A DNA stretch of 64,000 bases from Pedobacter alluvionis (GTDB lineage Bacteria > Bacteroidota > Bacteroidia > Sphingobacteriales > Sphingobacteriaceae): the NCBI RefSeq assembly GCF_003664035.1, contig NZ_RCCK01000011.1, forward strand, positions 1,054,001 through 1,118,000, given 5' to 3'. The notes below the pieces were generated by a model. That model saw nothing but the letters and a program-made list of their open reading frames with translations. It was not told where the DNA came from and ran no database searches. Both the position numbers and the translations under genes were made by a program. This document shows, piece after piece, positions 34,995-42,996 of the stretch. How positions within the stretch are numbered: position 1 is the first letter of the stretch; each line of letters begins with the position of its first letter.

Positions 34995-37448
34995 ATGAAA
35001 GTACTCAAATTCGGCGGCACATCCGTAGGTTCGGCCGAGAACATTAAAACCCTCTTACGCCTGGTTGGCGAAGAAAAAAAGAAGAACAGCCCGGTAGTTG
35101 TATTATCGGCAATGAGCGGCGTAACCAATTTGCTTACCGACATGGCTGAAATGGCTGAGCGGGGTGAAGATTACGATGCCCATTTAAAAGAAATTGAAGC
35201 AAAACACTTTGCTGTAATCCGTTCGCTGTTACCCGCGGCAGCACAGAACCCTGTGTTTACGCGTTTAAAAATCTTTTTTAACGAACTGGAAGATCTACTA
35301 CAGGCAGTGACCAATCTGCGTGAACTGAGCTTGCAGACCAAAGACCAGATTTTAAGCTATGGCGAACGTTGTTCTACTTTTATGATCAGTCATATTGCAT
35401 CTCAAAATTTTGGCGATGCGCTTTATGTAAACGGTTCTGAACTGATTAAAACCGACAGCAACTTCGGTCAGGCGAAAGTAGATACTGAATTGACTGAAAT
35501 GCTGATCAACAATTTTTACCAGGAAAATAAGGACAAGGTCCTTTTTGTAACCGGTTTTATTGCCAGTAATGCGGCAGGTAGGGTAACAACCTTAGGTCGT
35601 GGTGGGTCTGACTATACCGCAGCCGTTTGGGGAGCAGCCTTAAATGCAACGGAAATAGAAATCTGGACGGATGTAAACGGTATGATGACAGCCGATCCGA
35701 GGATCGTGAAAAAAGCCTTCTCTTTGCCAGAACTGAGCTATACTGAAGCAATGGAACTGAGTTATTTTGGTGCAAAAGTGATTTATCCGCCCACCATGAT
35801 CCCTGCTTTTATGAAAAAAATACCGATTGTGATCAAAAATACTTTCGAACCGGATTTTGCAGGAACCTATATTAAAAGTGATGTAAAAACTTCAAACTTA
35901 CCTATAAAAGGAATTTCTTCCATCGATCAGATCAGTATCATCAACCTAACCGGAAGTGGCATGGTGGGTAAGGCAGGTTTTAGCGGGAGATTATTCTCAC
36001 TGCTTTCGCGCGAGCAGATTAATGTGGTATTGATTACCCAATCTTCATCAGAACATAGCATTACTTTCGCGGTTAAACCAACGGACGCTTCGCAGGCCAT
36101 TTCCCTGATCAAAAAAGAATTCGAGCTGGAGTTAGATGCGAAAAAACTGGAACTACCAGAAGTTGAAAATAATTTAGCGGTATTGGCCATTGTTGGTGAA
36201 AACATGAAACGTACCCCAGGCATGAGCGGTCGTTTGTTTAATGCGCTTGGCCGTAACGGTATTAATGTTAGGGCTATTGCACAGGGCTCTTCAGAGTATA
36301 ACATCTCGGTAATTATCAGCAAAGATGATTTATCGAAAGCCGTAAATGCAGTACACGATGCTTTTTTTACCGACCTTAAAAGAACATTAAATGTTTTCTG
36401 CCTGGGCACAGGGAACATTGGTAAAACCTTATTTAACCAATTGAAAGAGCAAATGCCATTCCTTGCAGCCAATAACGACTTACAGGTTAAGGTTGCAGGC
36501 ATTAGCAATACAAGAAAAATGATTTTCAATTCTGACGGTCTGTCGTTAGAAAATTGGGAACCGGAATTGAATGCAAATGGTGAACAGGCAGATTTAGCAG
36601 GTTTTGTTGCTAAAATGAAAGCTTTAAACTTACCCAACTGTGTTTTTGTCGATAACACCGCAGCAGAATCGCCGATAGCATTTTATCAGGGCATTTTTGA
36701 GAGCAGCATTTCCGTAGTAACCTGTAATAAAAAAGGAAATTCGGCAGATTATGCCCAATATAAATCATTCAAAGATACCGCCCGTAAATTCGGTGTCGAT
36801 TTTTATTATGAAACCAATGTTGGTGCTGGTTTACCTATTATACGTACGCTAAAAGAATTAATGATGAGCGGCGATAAGGTTGCCCGGATTGAGGCTATTT
36901 TATCAGGAACTATTTCATACATCTTCAATAATTTTAAGGGTGAAGCTGGTTTTTACGAAACCGTAAAAGAAGCACAGGAATTGGGTTATACTGAGCCAGA
37001 TCCACGTGATGACCTAAACGGAAAAGATTTTATGCGTAAGATGTTGATCCTGGCACGCGATGCGGGTTATCCATTGGAAGCCAGTGATGTGAAAATCGAT
37101 AACATTTTACCTGAAGCCTGTTTAAATGCAAACTCTGTAGAGGATTTCTATTCTGAACTGCAAGCGAACGCTGCTTATTTCGAAAATCTAAAGAATACCG
37201 CAGCCAATGAGGGAAAGGTTTTACGCTATATCGGTAAACTGGAAGATGGCAATGTAGAGATCAGCCTGCAAATGGTGGATGATGACCATCCTTTTTATAT
37301 GCTATCGGGAAGTGATAATATTATCTCTTTCACAACAGACCGCTACAAATCACGTCCACTGGTGGTAAAAGGTCCCGGTGCCGGCGCTGAAGTTACTGCC
37401 GCAGGTGTTTTTGCCGATATCATTAACGTAGGTACTTTAAACAACTAG
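34995..37448 (+). CDS. thrA: Bifunctional aspartate kinase / homoserine dehydrogenase
   Basis: An 817-aa fusion enzyme that catalyses the first and third steps from aspartate to threonine. The aspartate kinase domain begins MKVLKFGGTSVGS and spans about 1-290. Two ACT regulatory domains follow (about 300-450: GMVGKAGFSGRLFSLL and MKRTPGMSGRLFNALG). The homoserine dehydrogenase domain starts with the NAD(P) motif CLGTGNIGKTLF (about 466-477) and contains the catalytic block GAGLPIIRTLKELMMSGD. It is the first structural gene after the attenuator. Confidence 0.97.
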   Translation: MKVLKFGGTSVGSAENIKTLLRLVGEEKKKNSPVVVLSAMSGVTNLLTDMAEMAERGEDYDAHLKEIEAKHFAVIRSLLPAAAQNPVFTRLKIFFNELEDLLQAVTNLRELSLQTKDQILSYGERCSTFMISHIASQNFGDALYVNGSELIKTDSNFGQAKVDTELTEMLINNFYQENKDKVLFVTGFIASNAAGRVTTLGRGGSDYTAAVWGAALNATEIEIWTDVNGMMTADPRIVKKAFSLPELSYTEAMELSYFGAKVIYPPTMIPAFMKKIPIVIKNTFEPDFAGTYIKSDVKTSNLPIKGISSIDQISIINLTGSGMVGKAGFSGRLFSLLSREQINVVLITQSSSEHSITFAVKPTDASQAISLIKKEFELELDAKKLELPEVENNLAVLAIVGENMKRTPGMSGRLFNALGRNGINVRAIAQGSSEYNISVIISKDDLSKAVNAVHDAFFTDLKRTLNVFCLGTGNIGKTLFNQLKEQMPFLAANNDLQVKVAGISNTRKMIFNSDGLSLENWEPELNANGEQADLAGFVAKMKALNLPNCVFVDNTAAESPIAFYQGIFESSISVVTCNKKGNSADYAQYKSFKDTARKFGVDFYYETNVGAGLPIIRTLKELMMSGDKVARIEAILSGTISYIFNNFKGEAGFYETVKEAQELGYTEPDPRDDLNGKDFMRKMLILARDAGYPLEASDVKIDNILPEACLNANSVEDFYSELQANAAYFENLKNTAANEGKVLRYIGKLEDGNVEISLQMVDDDHPFYMLSGSDNIISFTTDRYKSRPLVVKGPGAGAEVTAAGVFADIINVGTLNN

Positions 37449-37452
37449 TACA

Positions 37453-37905
37453 ATGAATCCGGTTTTAGCACATAAAAATGAGATCCAAAGCTTGGTTGAT
37501 CAGGCAATGATTGATTTTGAAAGCATCACGGAAGAAGCATGGAATGATAAACCACAACCCTCAAAATGGTCTAAAAAAGAATTATTAGGTCATTTGACCG
37601 ATAGTGCATCGAATAATATCCGTCGGTTAATTATTGGTCAGTATGAGCAAGGCATTAAAATTGTTTATCATCAGGATGAATGGGTCCTTTATCAAAAGTA
37701 TCAGGAGACAGCTATCGCCGATGTTAAAATGCTTTGGAAGTTGTTGAATAATCAGATTAGCCGGATAATTGAAAACATTCCGGAAGAAAAGCTTCAGAAT
37801 AACTGCGATACCGGAAAAGGAAAAACAGAACTGCATACACTTTCTTATTTTATTGAAGATTATGTTGTGCATTTAAAATATCATTTAAACCAAATAACCG
37901 CTTAA
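37453..37905 (+). CDS. DinB-like four-helix protein
   Basis: A 150-aa DinB_2-type protein. Histidines of the family's metal site are visible in LLGHLTDSASNN (about 43-54) and at the C-terminus (VVHLKYHLNQI). Members are putative metal-dependent thiol transferases of unknown substrate. It starts 4 bp after thrA and ends 21 bp before thrB, so it is co-transcribed with the threonine genes although it has no known role there. Confidence 0.82.
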   Translation: MNPVLAHKNEIQSLVDQAMIDFESITEEAWNDKPQPSKWSKKELLGHLTDSASNNIRRLIIGQYEQGIKIVYHQDEWVLYQKYQETAIADVKMLWKLLNNQISRIIENIPEEKLQNNCDTGKGKTELHTLSYFIEDYVVHLKYHLNQITA

Positions 37906-37926
37906 CACGAGCTAAGCCAATTAATA

Positions 37927-38859
37927 ATGAAAAATAGTATAAAAGTTTTCGCTCCGGCAACGGTTGCAAATGTAGTGTGCGGTTTCGACGTACTGGGTTT
38001 TGCCGTAAACGAACCGGGCGATGAAGTTGAGATGCGTTTTACCGACACACCCGGAGTGGTGATCAAAAGAATTACAGGTGATGATGGCCGCCTGCCTTTA
38101 GATGCCGCTAAAAATACAGTTAGTGCCAGTGTTCAGCATTACCTGCAGCATATTAACCGTTTAGATGTTGGTGTAGAAATTGAACTGCACAAAAAAATGC
38201 CTATTGGTAGTGGACTGGGCTCAAGTTCAGCCAGTACTGTTGCTGGTTTATTTGCCATTAACAAGCTAATGGGCGACTTATTAACAGCTAAAGAGCTGGT
38301 TCCTTTTGCCATGAAAGGCGAAGAACTTGCCTGTGGTTACGGCCATGCAGATAATGTTGCCCCTGCATTATTGGGCGGTTTTGTACTGGTAAGAAGTTAT
38401 GAACCACTTGATGTAATTTCTTTACCTACGCCTGCCGGAATGTATGCGGCAATTGTTTATCCGGAAGTTGATGTACCGACTAAAGATGCACGCCAGATGA
38501 TCCGCAGTAAGGTTGCCCTAAAGGATGCGGTTACCCAATGGGGAAACGTTGCCGGTTTGGTAAGTGGATTGTTTATGAATGATTTCGACTTAATTGGAAG
38601 AAGCATGAAAGATGTCCTGGTAGAGCCTACCCGCTCGATCCTGATCCCTGGTTTTGAAGAAATGAGAAAACTGGCGATGGAAAATGGTGCTATCGGTTTC
38701 GGAATCTCAGGTTCCGGTCCTTCTGTTTTCGCCTTGACCAAAGACGAAGAAACAGCCAGAAAAATAACCAAATCGCAACAGCAACACCTACATAAAATAA
38801 ATATTAACAGCAAAGCTTTTGTTTCTCCGGTTAATGCGGAAGGACCTAGAGTAATGTAA
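37927..38859 (+). CDS. thrB: Homoserine kinase
   Basis: A 310-aa GHMP kinase that phosphorylates homoserine. The start KVFAPATVANVVCGFDVLGFAV and the ATP motif PIGSGLGSSSAS (92-103) are diagnostic, together with the C-terminal GFGISGSGPSVFAL. The length matches the family. Confidence 0.96.
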   Translation: MKNSIKVFAPATVANVVCGFDVLGFAVNEPGDEVEMRFTDTPGVVIKRITGDDGRLPLDAAKNTVSASVQHYLQHINRLDVGVEIELHKKMPIGSGLGSSSASTVAGLFAINKLMGDLLTAKELVPFAMKGEELACGYGHADNVAPALLGGFVLVRSYEPLDVISLPTPAGMYAAIVYPEVDVPTKDARQMIRSKVALKDAVTQWGNVAGLVSGLFMNDFDLIGRSMKDVLVEPTRSILIPGFEEMRKLAMENGAIGFGISGSGPSVFALTKDEETARKITKSQQQHLHKININSKAFVSPVNAEGPRVM

Positions 38860-38865
38860 ATATGT

Positions 38866-38933
38866 AAAATGGGAGATGGGAGATGGATGATGTAAACCAC
38901 ATTTTCCATCATCCATCTTACCTCATCCATTCT
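38866..38933. repeat. Inverted heptamer arrays, thrB-thrC spacer
   Basis: The left arm (38866-38893) has in-phase units AAAATGG, GAGATGG (twice) and ATGATGT. The right arm (38900-38933) is the inverse, with units such as CCATCAT and CCATCTT. The loop is about 6 nt. It fills the spacer between thrB and thrC. Confidence 0.85.
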
Positions 38934-38938
38934 AAACA

Positions 38939-40252
38939 ATGAAACTATACTCAACCAACAATAAAGATTTACGCGTTTCTTTTAAAGAAGCCGTTTTTAA
39001 CAGCATGCCGCAAGATAAAGGCTTATACATGCCAGTAGAAATCCCACAGCTTGATGCCGATTTTATCGAAAATATTGAAAAATATTCTTTACCGGAAATT
39101 GCTTACAAAGTAGCTTCAACACTATTAAAAGATGAAATTCCGGCTGAAGATTTGAAGGCTTTAATTGATGATGCAATTAATTTTGAGGCCCCCGCAGTAA
39201 AATTGGATGATAAAACCTTTGTACTCGAATTGTTCCATGGCCCATCTTTGGCTTTTAAAGACTTTGGTGCCCGTTTTATGAGCCGTGTGATGGCTTATTT
39301 TTTGAAAGATGGCGAACAGCTGCTAGATGTATTAGTTGCGACTTCGGGTGATACCGGCGGCGCAGTGGCCCTGGGTTTCCTTGGCGTACCTAACACCAGG
39401 GTAACGATCCTTTATCCGGAAGGGAAAGTGAGCCCTATACAAGAACTGCAGTTAACCACAAATGGCGAAAATATCAGGGCAGTTGAGGTTAAAGGTACTT
39501 TCGATGATTGCCAGGCTTTGGTAAAACAGGCTTTTGCAGATGATGAACTCAATGCTAAATTCAGGTTGACTTCGGCCAATTCGATTAACATTTCGAGATT
39601 AATTCCGCAAACCTTTTATTATTTCAATACTTACGCCCAACTGAAAAAACAAGGTTTAAGTGATGTTATATTTTCAGTACCAAGTGGAAATTTCGGAAAT
39701 ATTGGCGCAGGTTTACTGGCATATAAATTAGGATTACCTGTTAAACAATTTATCGCGGCTACCAATGTGAATGATACCGTTCCACGCTTTTTAGAAAGTG
39801 GCGTATATGAAACGAAACCATCTACACAAACTTATTCAAATGCGATGGATGTTGGTGCGCCAAGCAATTGGGTACGTATTATGGACTTGTTTAATCAGGA
39901 TGTAAAGGCAATTAAAAATATGGTTACATCTTACCGTTTTACTGATGATGAAACACTAGCAGGCATTAAAGAACTTGACAATAAACTAAATTATGTTGCC
40001 TGTCCGCATACAGCGATTGCGTATTTGGCAATTGAAAAATACAGAAACGAAAACCCAACAGATGAAAGTGCGGCCGTTTTCTTATCTACTGCACACGCCT
40101 GTAAATTCCCGGATATTTTCCCGGCGGATATTGCAGCTAAAATCGAAATCCCTGAACAGGTAAAAGCTTTGGAAAGTAAACCTACACATGCAGATCAATT
40201 GGCGACAGACTTTGAAGGATTTAAAAGTTATTGTTTAAAGGGTAATAATTAG
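38939..40252 (+). CDS. thrC: Threonine synthase
   Basis: A 437-aa PLP enzyme that converts O-phosphohomoserine to threonine. The PLP lysine is K107 in HGPSLAFKDFGARF. The phosphate-binding and active-site stretch ATSGDTGGAVALGF and the SANSINISRLIPQ motif are present. It is the last gene of the thr operon. No T-run terminator was found before the MITE-like repeat at 40257. Confidence 0.97.
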   Translation: MKLYSTNNKDLRVSFKEAVFNSMPQDKGLYMPVEIPQLDADFIENIEKYSLPEIAYKVASTLLKDEIPAEDLKALIDDAINFEAPAVKLDDKTFVLELFHGPSLAFKDFGARFMSRVMAYFLKDGEQLLDVLVATSGDTGGAVALGFLGVPNTRVTILYPEGKVSPIQELQLTTNGENIRAVEVKGTFDDCQALVKQAFADDELNAKFRLTSANSINISRLIPQTFYYFNTYAQLKKQGLSDVIFSVPSGNFGNIGAGLLAYKLGLPVKQFIAATNVNDTVPRFLESGVYETKPSTQTYSNAMDVGAPSNWVRIMDLFNQDVKAIKNMVTSYRFTDDETLAGIKELDNKLNYVACPHTAIAYLAIEKYRNENPTDESAAVFLSTAHACKFPDIFPADIAAKIEIPEQVKALESKPTHADQLATDFEGFKSYCLKGNN

Positions 40253-40256
40253 ATTG

Positions 40257-40346
40257 ATCGTTATTTCGAGCGGAGTGCAACGAAGCCGAGAAATCTGTCT
40301 AGAGATAGATCTCTCCGTTCCTCTGCGCTACAGTCGAGATGACGAT
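40257..40346. repeat. MITE-like repeat, family A, complete copy
   Basis: About 90 bp with 13-bp imperfect terminal inverted repeats (ATCGTTATTTCGA and TCGAGATGACGAT). The inside matches the repeat at 7683-7800 in reverse orientation. It begins 5 bp after the thrC stop codon. Confidence 0.65.
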
Positions 40347-40394
40347 TTATAAAAATACAAATCCATACCAACTTATGACCTATCTCTAAAGTTA

Positions 40395-40462
40395 GTCGGG
40401 ATTTGTAATCCTTAACCAAAAAAAGTCAAATAGCACAAAGGTCCGGACTAAAAATCCGGACC
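40395..40462. repeat. RAYT-associated palindromes, outer left
   Basis: A hybrid half-palindrome (GTCGGGATTTG joined to TAATCCTTA, 40395-40415), then GGTCCGGA...TCCGGACC (40440-40462). Same core family as the palindromes flanking the transposase. Confidence 0.6.
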
Positions 40463-40479
40463 AACTTGAAAATATTTAT

Positions 40480-40839
40480 TTAATTAACAGAAGCGAAAGC
40501 TGTAGCAGTAATGCTAACATTATTAAATGTCGCACTCCCCGCAGTGGTGGTAATCGCTTGTCCATTAAATCTAAAAGTGCGCGAACCTGGTGCTGCAGTA
40601 TAAATAATAACAGTATAGGTGCCGGCCGTCAACGGACCATATGAACCTCCACTTGGGCCAAAATAAGCACTAACAGGAGTAGGTCCGTACAGGTAAATAG
40701 ATCCGTTATCACCAGTTCCATTACCTAAATTTAAACCAATGCTAAAAAATTTACTGGCATTATTTTCAGCCTTAGTATTTTGCAAAGGTAACACAGCCAG
40801 CACTGTACAAAACAGGAATAATTGAATAAGCTTTTTCAT
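40480..40839 (-). CDS. Small secreted protein of unknown function
   Basis: A 119-aa protein with a clear signal peptide (about 1-24, ending NTKA). The mature part is Gly/Thr/Ser-rich and beta-prone, for example GTYTVIIYTAAPGSRTFRFNG. I recognise no family. It stands alone among the RAYT repeats. Confidence 0.6.
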   Translation of the reverse strand: MKKLIQLFLFCTVLAVLPLQNTKAENNASKFFSIGLNLGNGTGDNGSIYLYGPTPVSAYFGPSGGSYGPLTAGTYTVIIYTAAPGSRTFRFNGQAITTTAGSATFNNVSITATAFASVN

Positions 40840-40930
40840 AATAATTGTTTTTAATTGTAGATTTATATTTGGTTAATTATATAAAAATAAAAATTTAAGC
40901 GTTACGTAGGATCGTTTTACTTATAAAAAT

Positions 40931-40960
40931 AAAAAAAAGGCCTGAACATTACTCCGGCCT
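40931..40960 (-). terminator. Weak terminator of a vanished minus-strand gene
   Basis: Stem AGGCC / GGCCT followed by eight T on the minus strand. The only upstream coding trace is the S74-like remnant at 40985-41058. Confidence 0.4.
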
Positions 40961-40984
40961 GAATCAGCTATAAAACTGAAAAAG

Positions 40985-41058
40985 CTATTTTGTATTTCTG
41001 GATTTTAAACTGTTTACTGCTGCCCTTAATTGTTTTATTTGCTTTTATACTTCAGTTA
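40985..41058 (-). pseudogene. Possible 3' remnant of an S74-type gene
   Basis: The minus strand reads QIKQLRAAVNSLKSRNTK then stop, preceded by an in-frame stop. This resembles the coiled-coil end of tail-fibre/S74 proteins such as the neighbour at 42030-42446. The rest of the gene is missing, where the RAYT repeat array begins. Short, so uncertain. Confidence 0.3.
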
Positions 41059-41103
41059 GGTGTGGATTTTGAGGGGTTTAAAGGGTAATATAAAGTAGCG
41101 TTG

Positions 41104-41176
41104 GTCGGGATTTGTAATCCCGACTTTTGAACTAAGGATTTGTAATCCTTACCCTTTAACCAGATTACAAATTTGG
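41104..41176. repeat. RAYT-associated palindromes, left flank
   Basis: Three palindromes: 41104-41124 (GTCGGGA / TCCCGAC around TTTGTAA), 41133-41151 (TAAGGATTTGTAATCCTTA) and 41160-41176. The first two are joined by the linker TTTTGAAC. Confidence 0.8.
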
Positions 41177-41267
41177 AGTACGCTAGGTTCAGATTATAAA
41201 TTCAGTCCAACACAAACTTTGACTAAAGATTTGTAATGTTTATCTTACAGGTAAATAGGCACTGATA

Positions 41268-41810
41268 ATGGCTTTCAAATATTCCATAACTGATCAAAAC
41301 GACATTTACTTCATTACTACAACAGTAGTTGGATGGATTGATGCCTTTACACGTAAAGAACTTGCGGAAGTTATTATTGAAAGCCTGAAATACTGCCAAT
41401 CTGAGAAGGGATTAATTATTTATGCATGGTGTTTAATGCCAAGCCACTTACACATGATTGTTAGTGCTAAAGAAAATTACAAACTTTCGGACATTATCAG
41501 AGATTTTAAAAAATTCACCTCTAAAAAGATAATAAAAACGATTGGAGAAATTAATGAAAGTAGAGAATGGCTCTTAGATAAGTTTTCATTTGCTGCCCGA
41601 ATCAATATCAAAAACAAAGAATATAAATTTTGGCAGGATGGCTTCCATTCAATTGCTTTATATTCAAATGAATTTAAAGATCAAAAATTAGATTACATTC
41701 ATAATAATCCCATTGAGTCGGGAATTGTTTTGGAAGCAGAACATTATAACTATAGTTCGGCTGTAAACTATGCTGGCGGTTTAGGATTATTAAAGGTTGT
41801 TTATTTATGA
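41268..41810 (+). CDS. REP-associated tyrosine transposase (RAYT, IS200/Y1 type)
   Basis: A 180-aa Y1-transposase-fold protein. The HUH motif is H60-L-H62 in WCLMPSHLHMIVS, and the catalytic tyrosine is probably Y143 in KLDYIHNNP. These signatures define RAYTs, single-copy relatives of IS200 transposases that bind and process REP palindromes. It has no IS ends of its own, but at least nine related palindromes lie within about 900 bp on either side. Residues look intact, so it is probably active or recently active. Confidence 0.88.
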   Translation: MAFKYSITDQNDIYFITTTVVGWIDAFTRKELAEVIIESLKYCQSEKGLIIYAWCLMPSHLHMIVSAKENYKLSDIIRDFKKFTSKKIIKTIGEINESREWLLDKFSFAARINIKNKEYKFWQDGFHSIALYSNEFKDQKLDYIHNNPIESGIVLEAEHYNYSSAVNYAGGLGLLKVVYL

Positions 41811-41825
41811 TTAGAAATTTATAAG

Positions 41826-41985
41826 CCAGATTATAAATCTGGGGTAATCAGTCCGGATTACAAATCCGGACCAACACCCGAAAACAAATATATGGTTAGT
41901 CGGGATTTGCAATCCCGTCTTTTGAACTAAGGATTTGTAATCCTTAACTAAAAAGAAAAATACAATTCCGGATTACAAATCCGGA
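41826..41985. repeat. RAYT-associated palindromes, right flank
   Basis: Five palindromes: 41826-41842 (CCAGA / TCTGG), 41851-41871 (GTCCGGA / TCCGGAC), 41899-41919, 41928-41946 and 41967-41985. The pair at 41899-41946 has the same two heads and the same TTTTGAAC linker as the left-flank pair at 41104-41151. Confidence 0.8.
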
Positions 41986-41995
41986 TCAACTTGAA

Positions 41996-42024
41996 ATAAA
42001 AAAATCCCGATTTTAATCGGGATT
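41996..42024 (-). terminator. Terminator of the S74-type gene
   Basis: Stem AATCCCGAT / ATCGGGATT followed by T7 on the minus strand, directly after the stop codon at 42030. Confidence 0.8.
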
Positions 42025-42029
42025 CATCA

Positions 42030-42446
42030 TTATTTAGCACTTTGTTGTGATTTTAGTGTTTTCAGCTCCCGCTGAAGTGCTTCAATCTGTTGCTGTTGCT
42101 CCTTAATACTGGCGACCAAAAGCGGAACTAAACTCTCGTAATCTACCTTGGTAATGGTAGCATTTTTAAATGCATTTTTGCCTGACGCATAACTTTTTGC
42201 CTGTACAGAAACAATTTCAGGAAAAGCGTTTTTAGCTTCAGCGCCTACAAAACCATATTGCGGTTTGGCAGATAGCTTTAGTTTCTCGGCCCAGGCTTTA
42301 TCGTAATTAAAACTTACCGGTTGCAACTTGGTCACCTGAATAAGGGCATTTTCTACTGGCTTAACATTATTTTGCACAACTTCCTGTGCACTGATTTTTA
42401 AAGAAGCAGCGATTAATAACACTGCAAATGAAATTGCTCGTTTCAT
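42030..42446 (-). CDS. Small secreted tail-fibre/S74-chaperone-like protein
   Basis: A 138-aa protein with a signal peptide (about 1-20, ending ISAQ). The core YGFVGAEAKNAFPEIVS...VDYESLVPLLVASIKEQQQQIEALQ matches the intramolecular chaperone (peptidase S74) domain that usually ends phage tail fibres. Here it stands almost alone, with a coiled-coil tail. Stand-alone secreted copies occur in Bacteroidota; their function is unknown. Confidence 0.7.
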   Translation of the reverse strand: MKRAISFAVLLIAASLKISAQEVVQNNVKPVENALIQVTKLQPVSFNYDKAWAEKLKLSAKPQYGFVGAEAKNAFPEIVSVQAKSYASGKNAFKNATITKVDYESLVPLLVASIKEQQQQIEALQRELKTLKSQQSAK

Positions 42447-42522
42447 ATATATTAATTTTGAAATTTTAAAATAGACTCTTTATTCCACAGGAATTGCAGA
42501 AAAAATAAACACCAAAATATGT

Positions 42523-42825
42523 TTATACGGAGGGTGGTGGAGTTAGAACTTCAGGGAAGTATGCCAACTGGAAAAAATGACCAGGAATGAGTATCTTTTT
42601 TGAAGTTTGAAGCGGAAAATATAACGTTTCATGAAACACAATCTGTTGTACTACATATTCGGTTTCTACTTTCTTTTCTTCCTTCTCTGTCGCGTCATCG
42701 TTTGTAGATAAAACTTCAACATTATCGGTAGAATAGCTTAAATACAAGATCATATTACTTACCTTAAAAAATAAGGCTAAAGTAACACAGATAACGACCA
42801 CATATTTAAAAGCATTCAATTTCAT
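42523..42825 (-). CDS. Short membrane-anchored protein of unknown function
   Basis: A 100-aa protein starting MKLNAFKYVVV, with one hydrophobic helix (about 8-28), an acidic/Lys-rich middle and a FPEVLTPPPSV end. The frame is open for 40 more codons upstream. I choose the internal ATG because a perfect -7 box lies 5 bp before it. No family recognised. Confidence 0.55.
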   Translation of the reverse strand: MKLNAFKYVVVICVTLALFFKVSNMILYLSYSTDNVEVLSTNDDATEKEEKKVETEYVVQQIVFHETLYFPLQTSKKILIPGHFFQLAYFPEVLTPPPSV

Positions 42826-42830
42826 TGTCG

Positions 42831-42838
42831 CAAATATA
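42831..42838 (-). promoter_or_regulatory. -7 box of the 100-aa protein gene
   Basis: TATATTTG on the minus strand is a perfect TAnnTTTG match, ending 5 bp before the ATG. The mRNA is probably leaderless or nearly so. Confidence 0.5.
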
Positions 42839-42959
42839 AAGCTGCTCAGCTTTAAAACAATAATTTTAAGGTTAAAGTTCTGTAAGAATTTGAAATATTG
42901 GCCAGATACTATCCACAAGTTTACGAGAGCAAGGCTAGCTTCCAATTATGGTTTGGATC

Positions 42960-42992
42960 AGACCACGCAAGTTTTAGAAAACTGCGTGGTCT
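42960..42992. terminator. Hairpin at the end of metF
   Basis: Stem AGACCACGCA / TGCGTGGTCT extended inside by AGTTTT / AAAACT. It lies 4 bp after the metF stop codon. The T-rich side faces the plus strand, so its strength for metF is uncertain. Confidence 0.55.
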
Positions 42993-42996
42993 TTTA

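Noticed and set aside
35927..36658. 243-aa ORF antisense to thrA
   Set aside because: Lies wholly opposite the conserved thrA frame, and its residues reflect the complementary codons. No start signal.
41104..41985. CRISPR array
   Set aside because: The repeats are palindromes of differing heads with irregular spacing and in mixed orientation, around a RAYT gene. There are no equal spacers and no cas genes.
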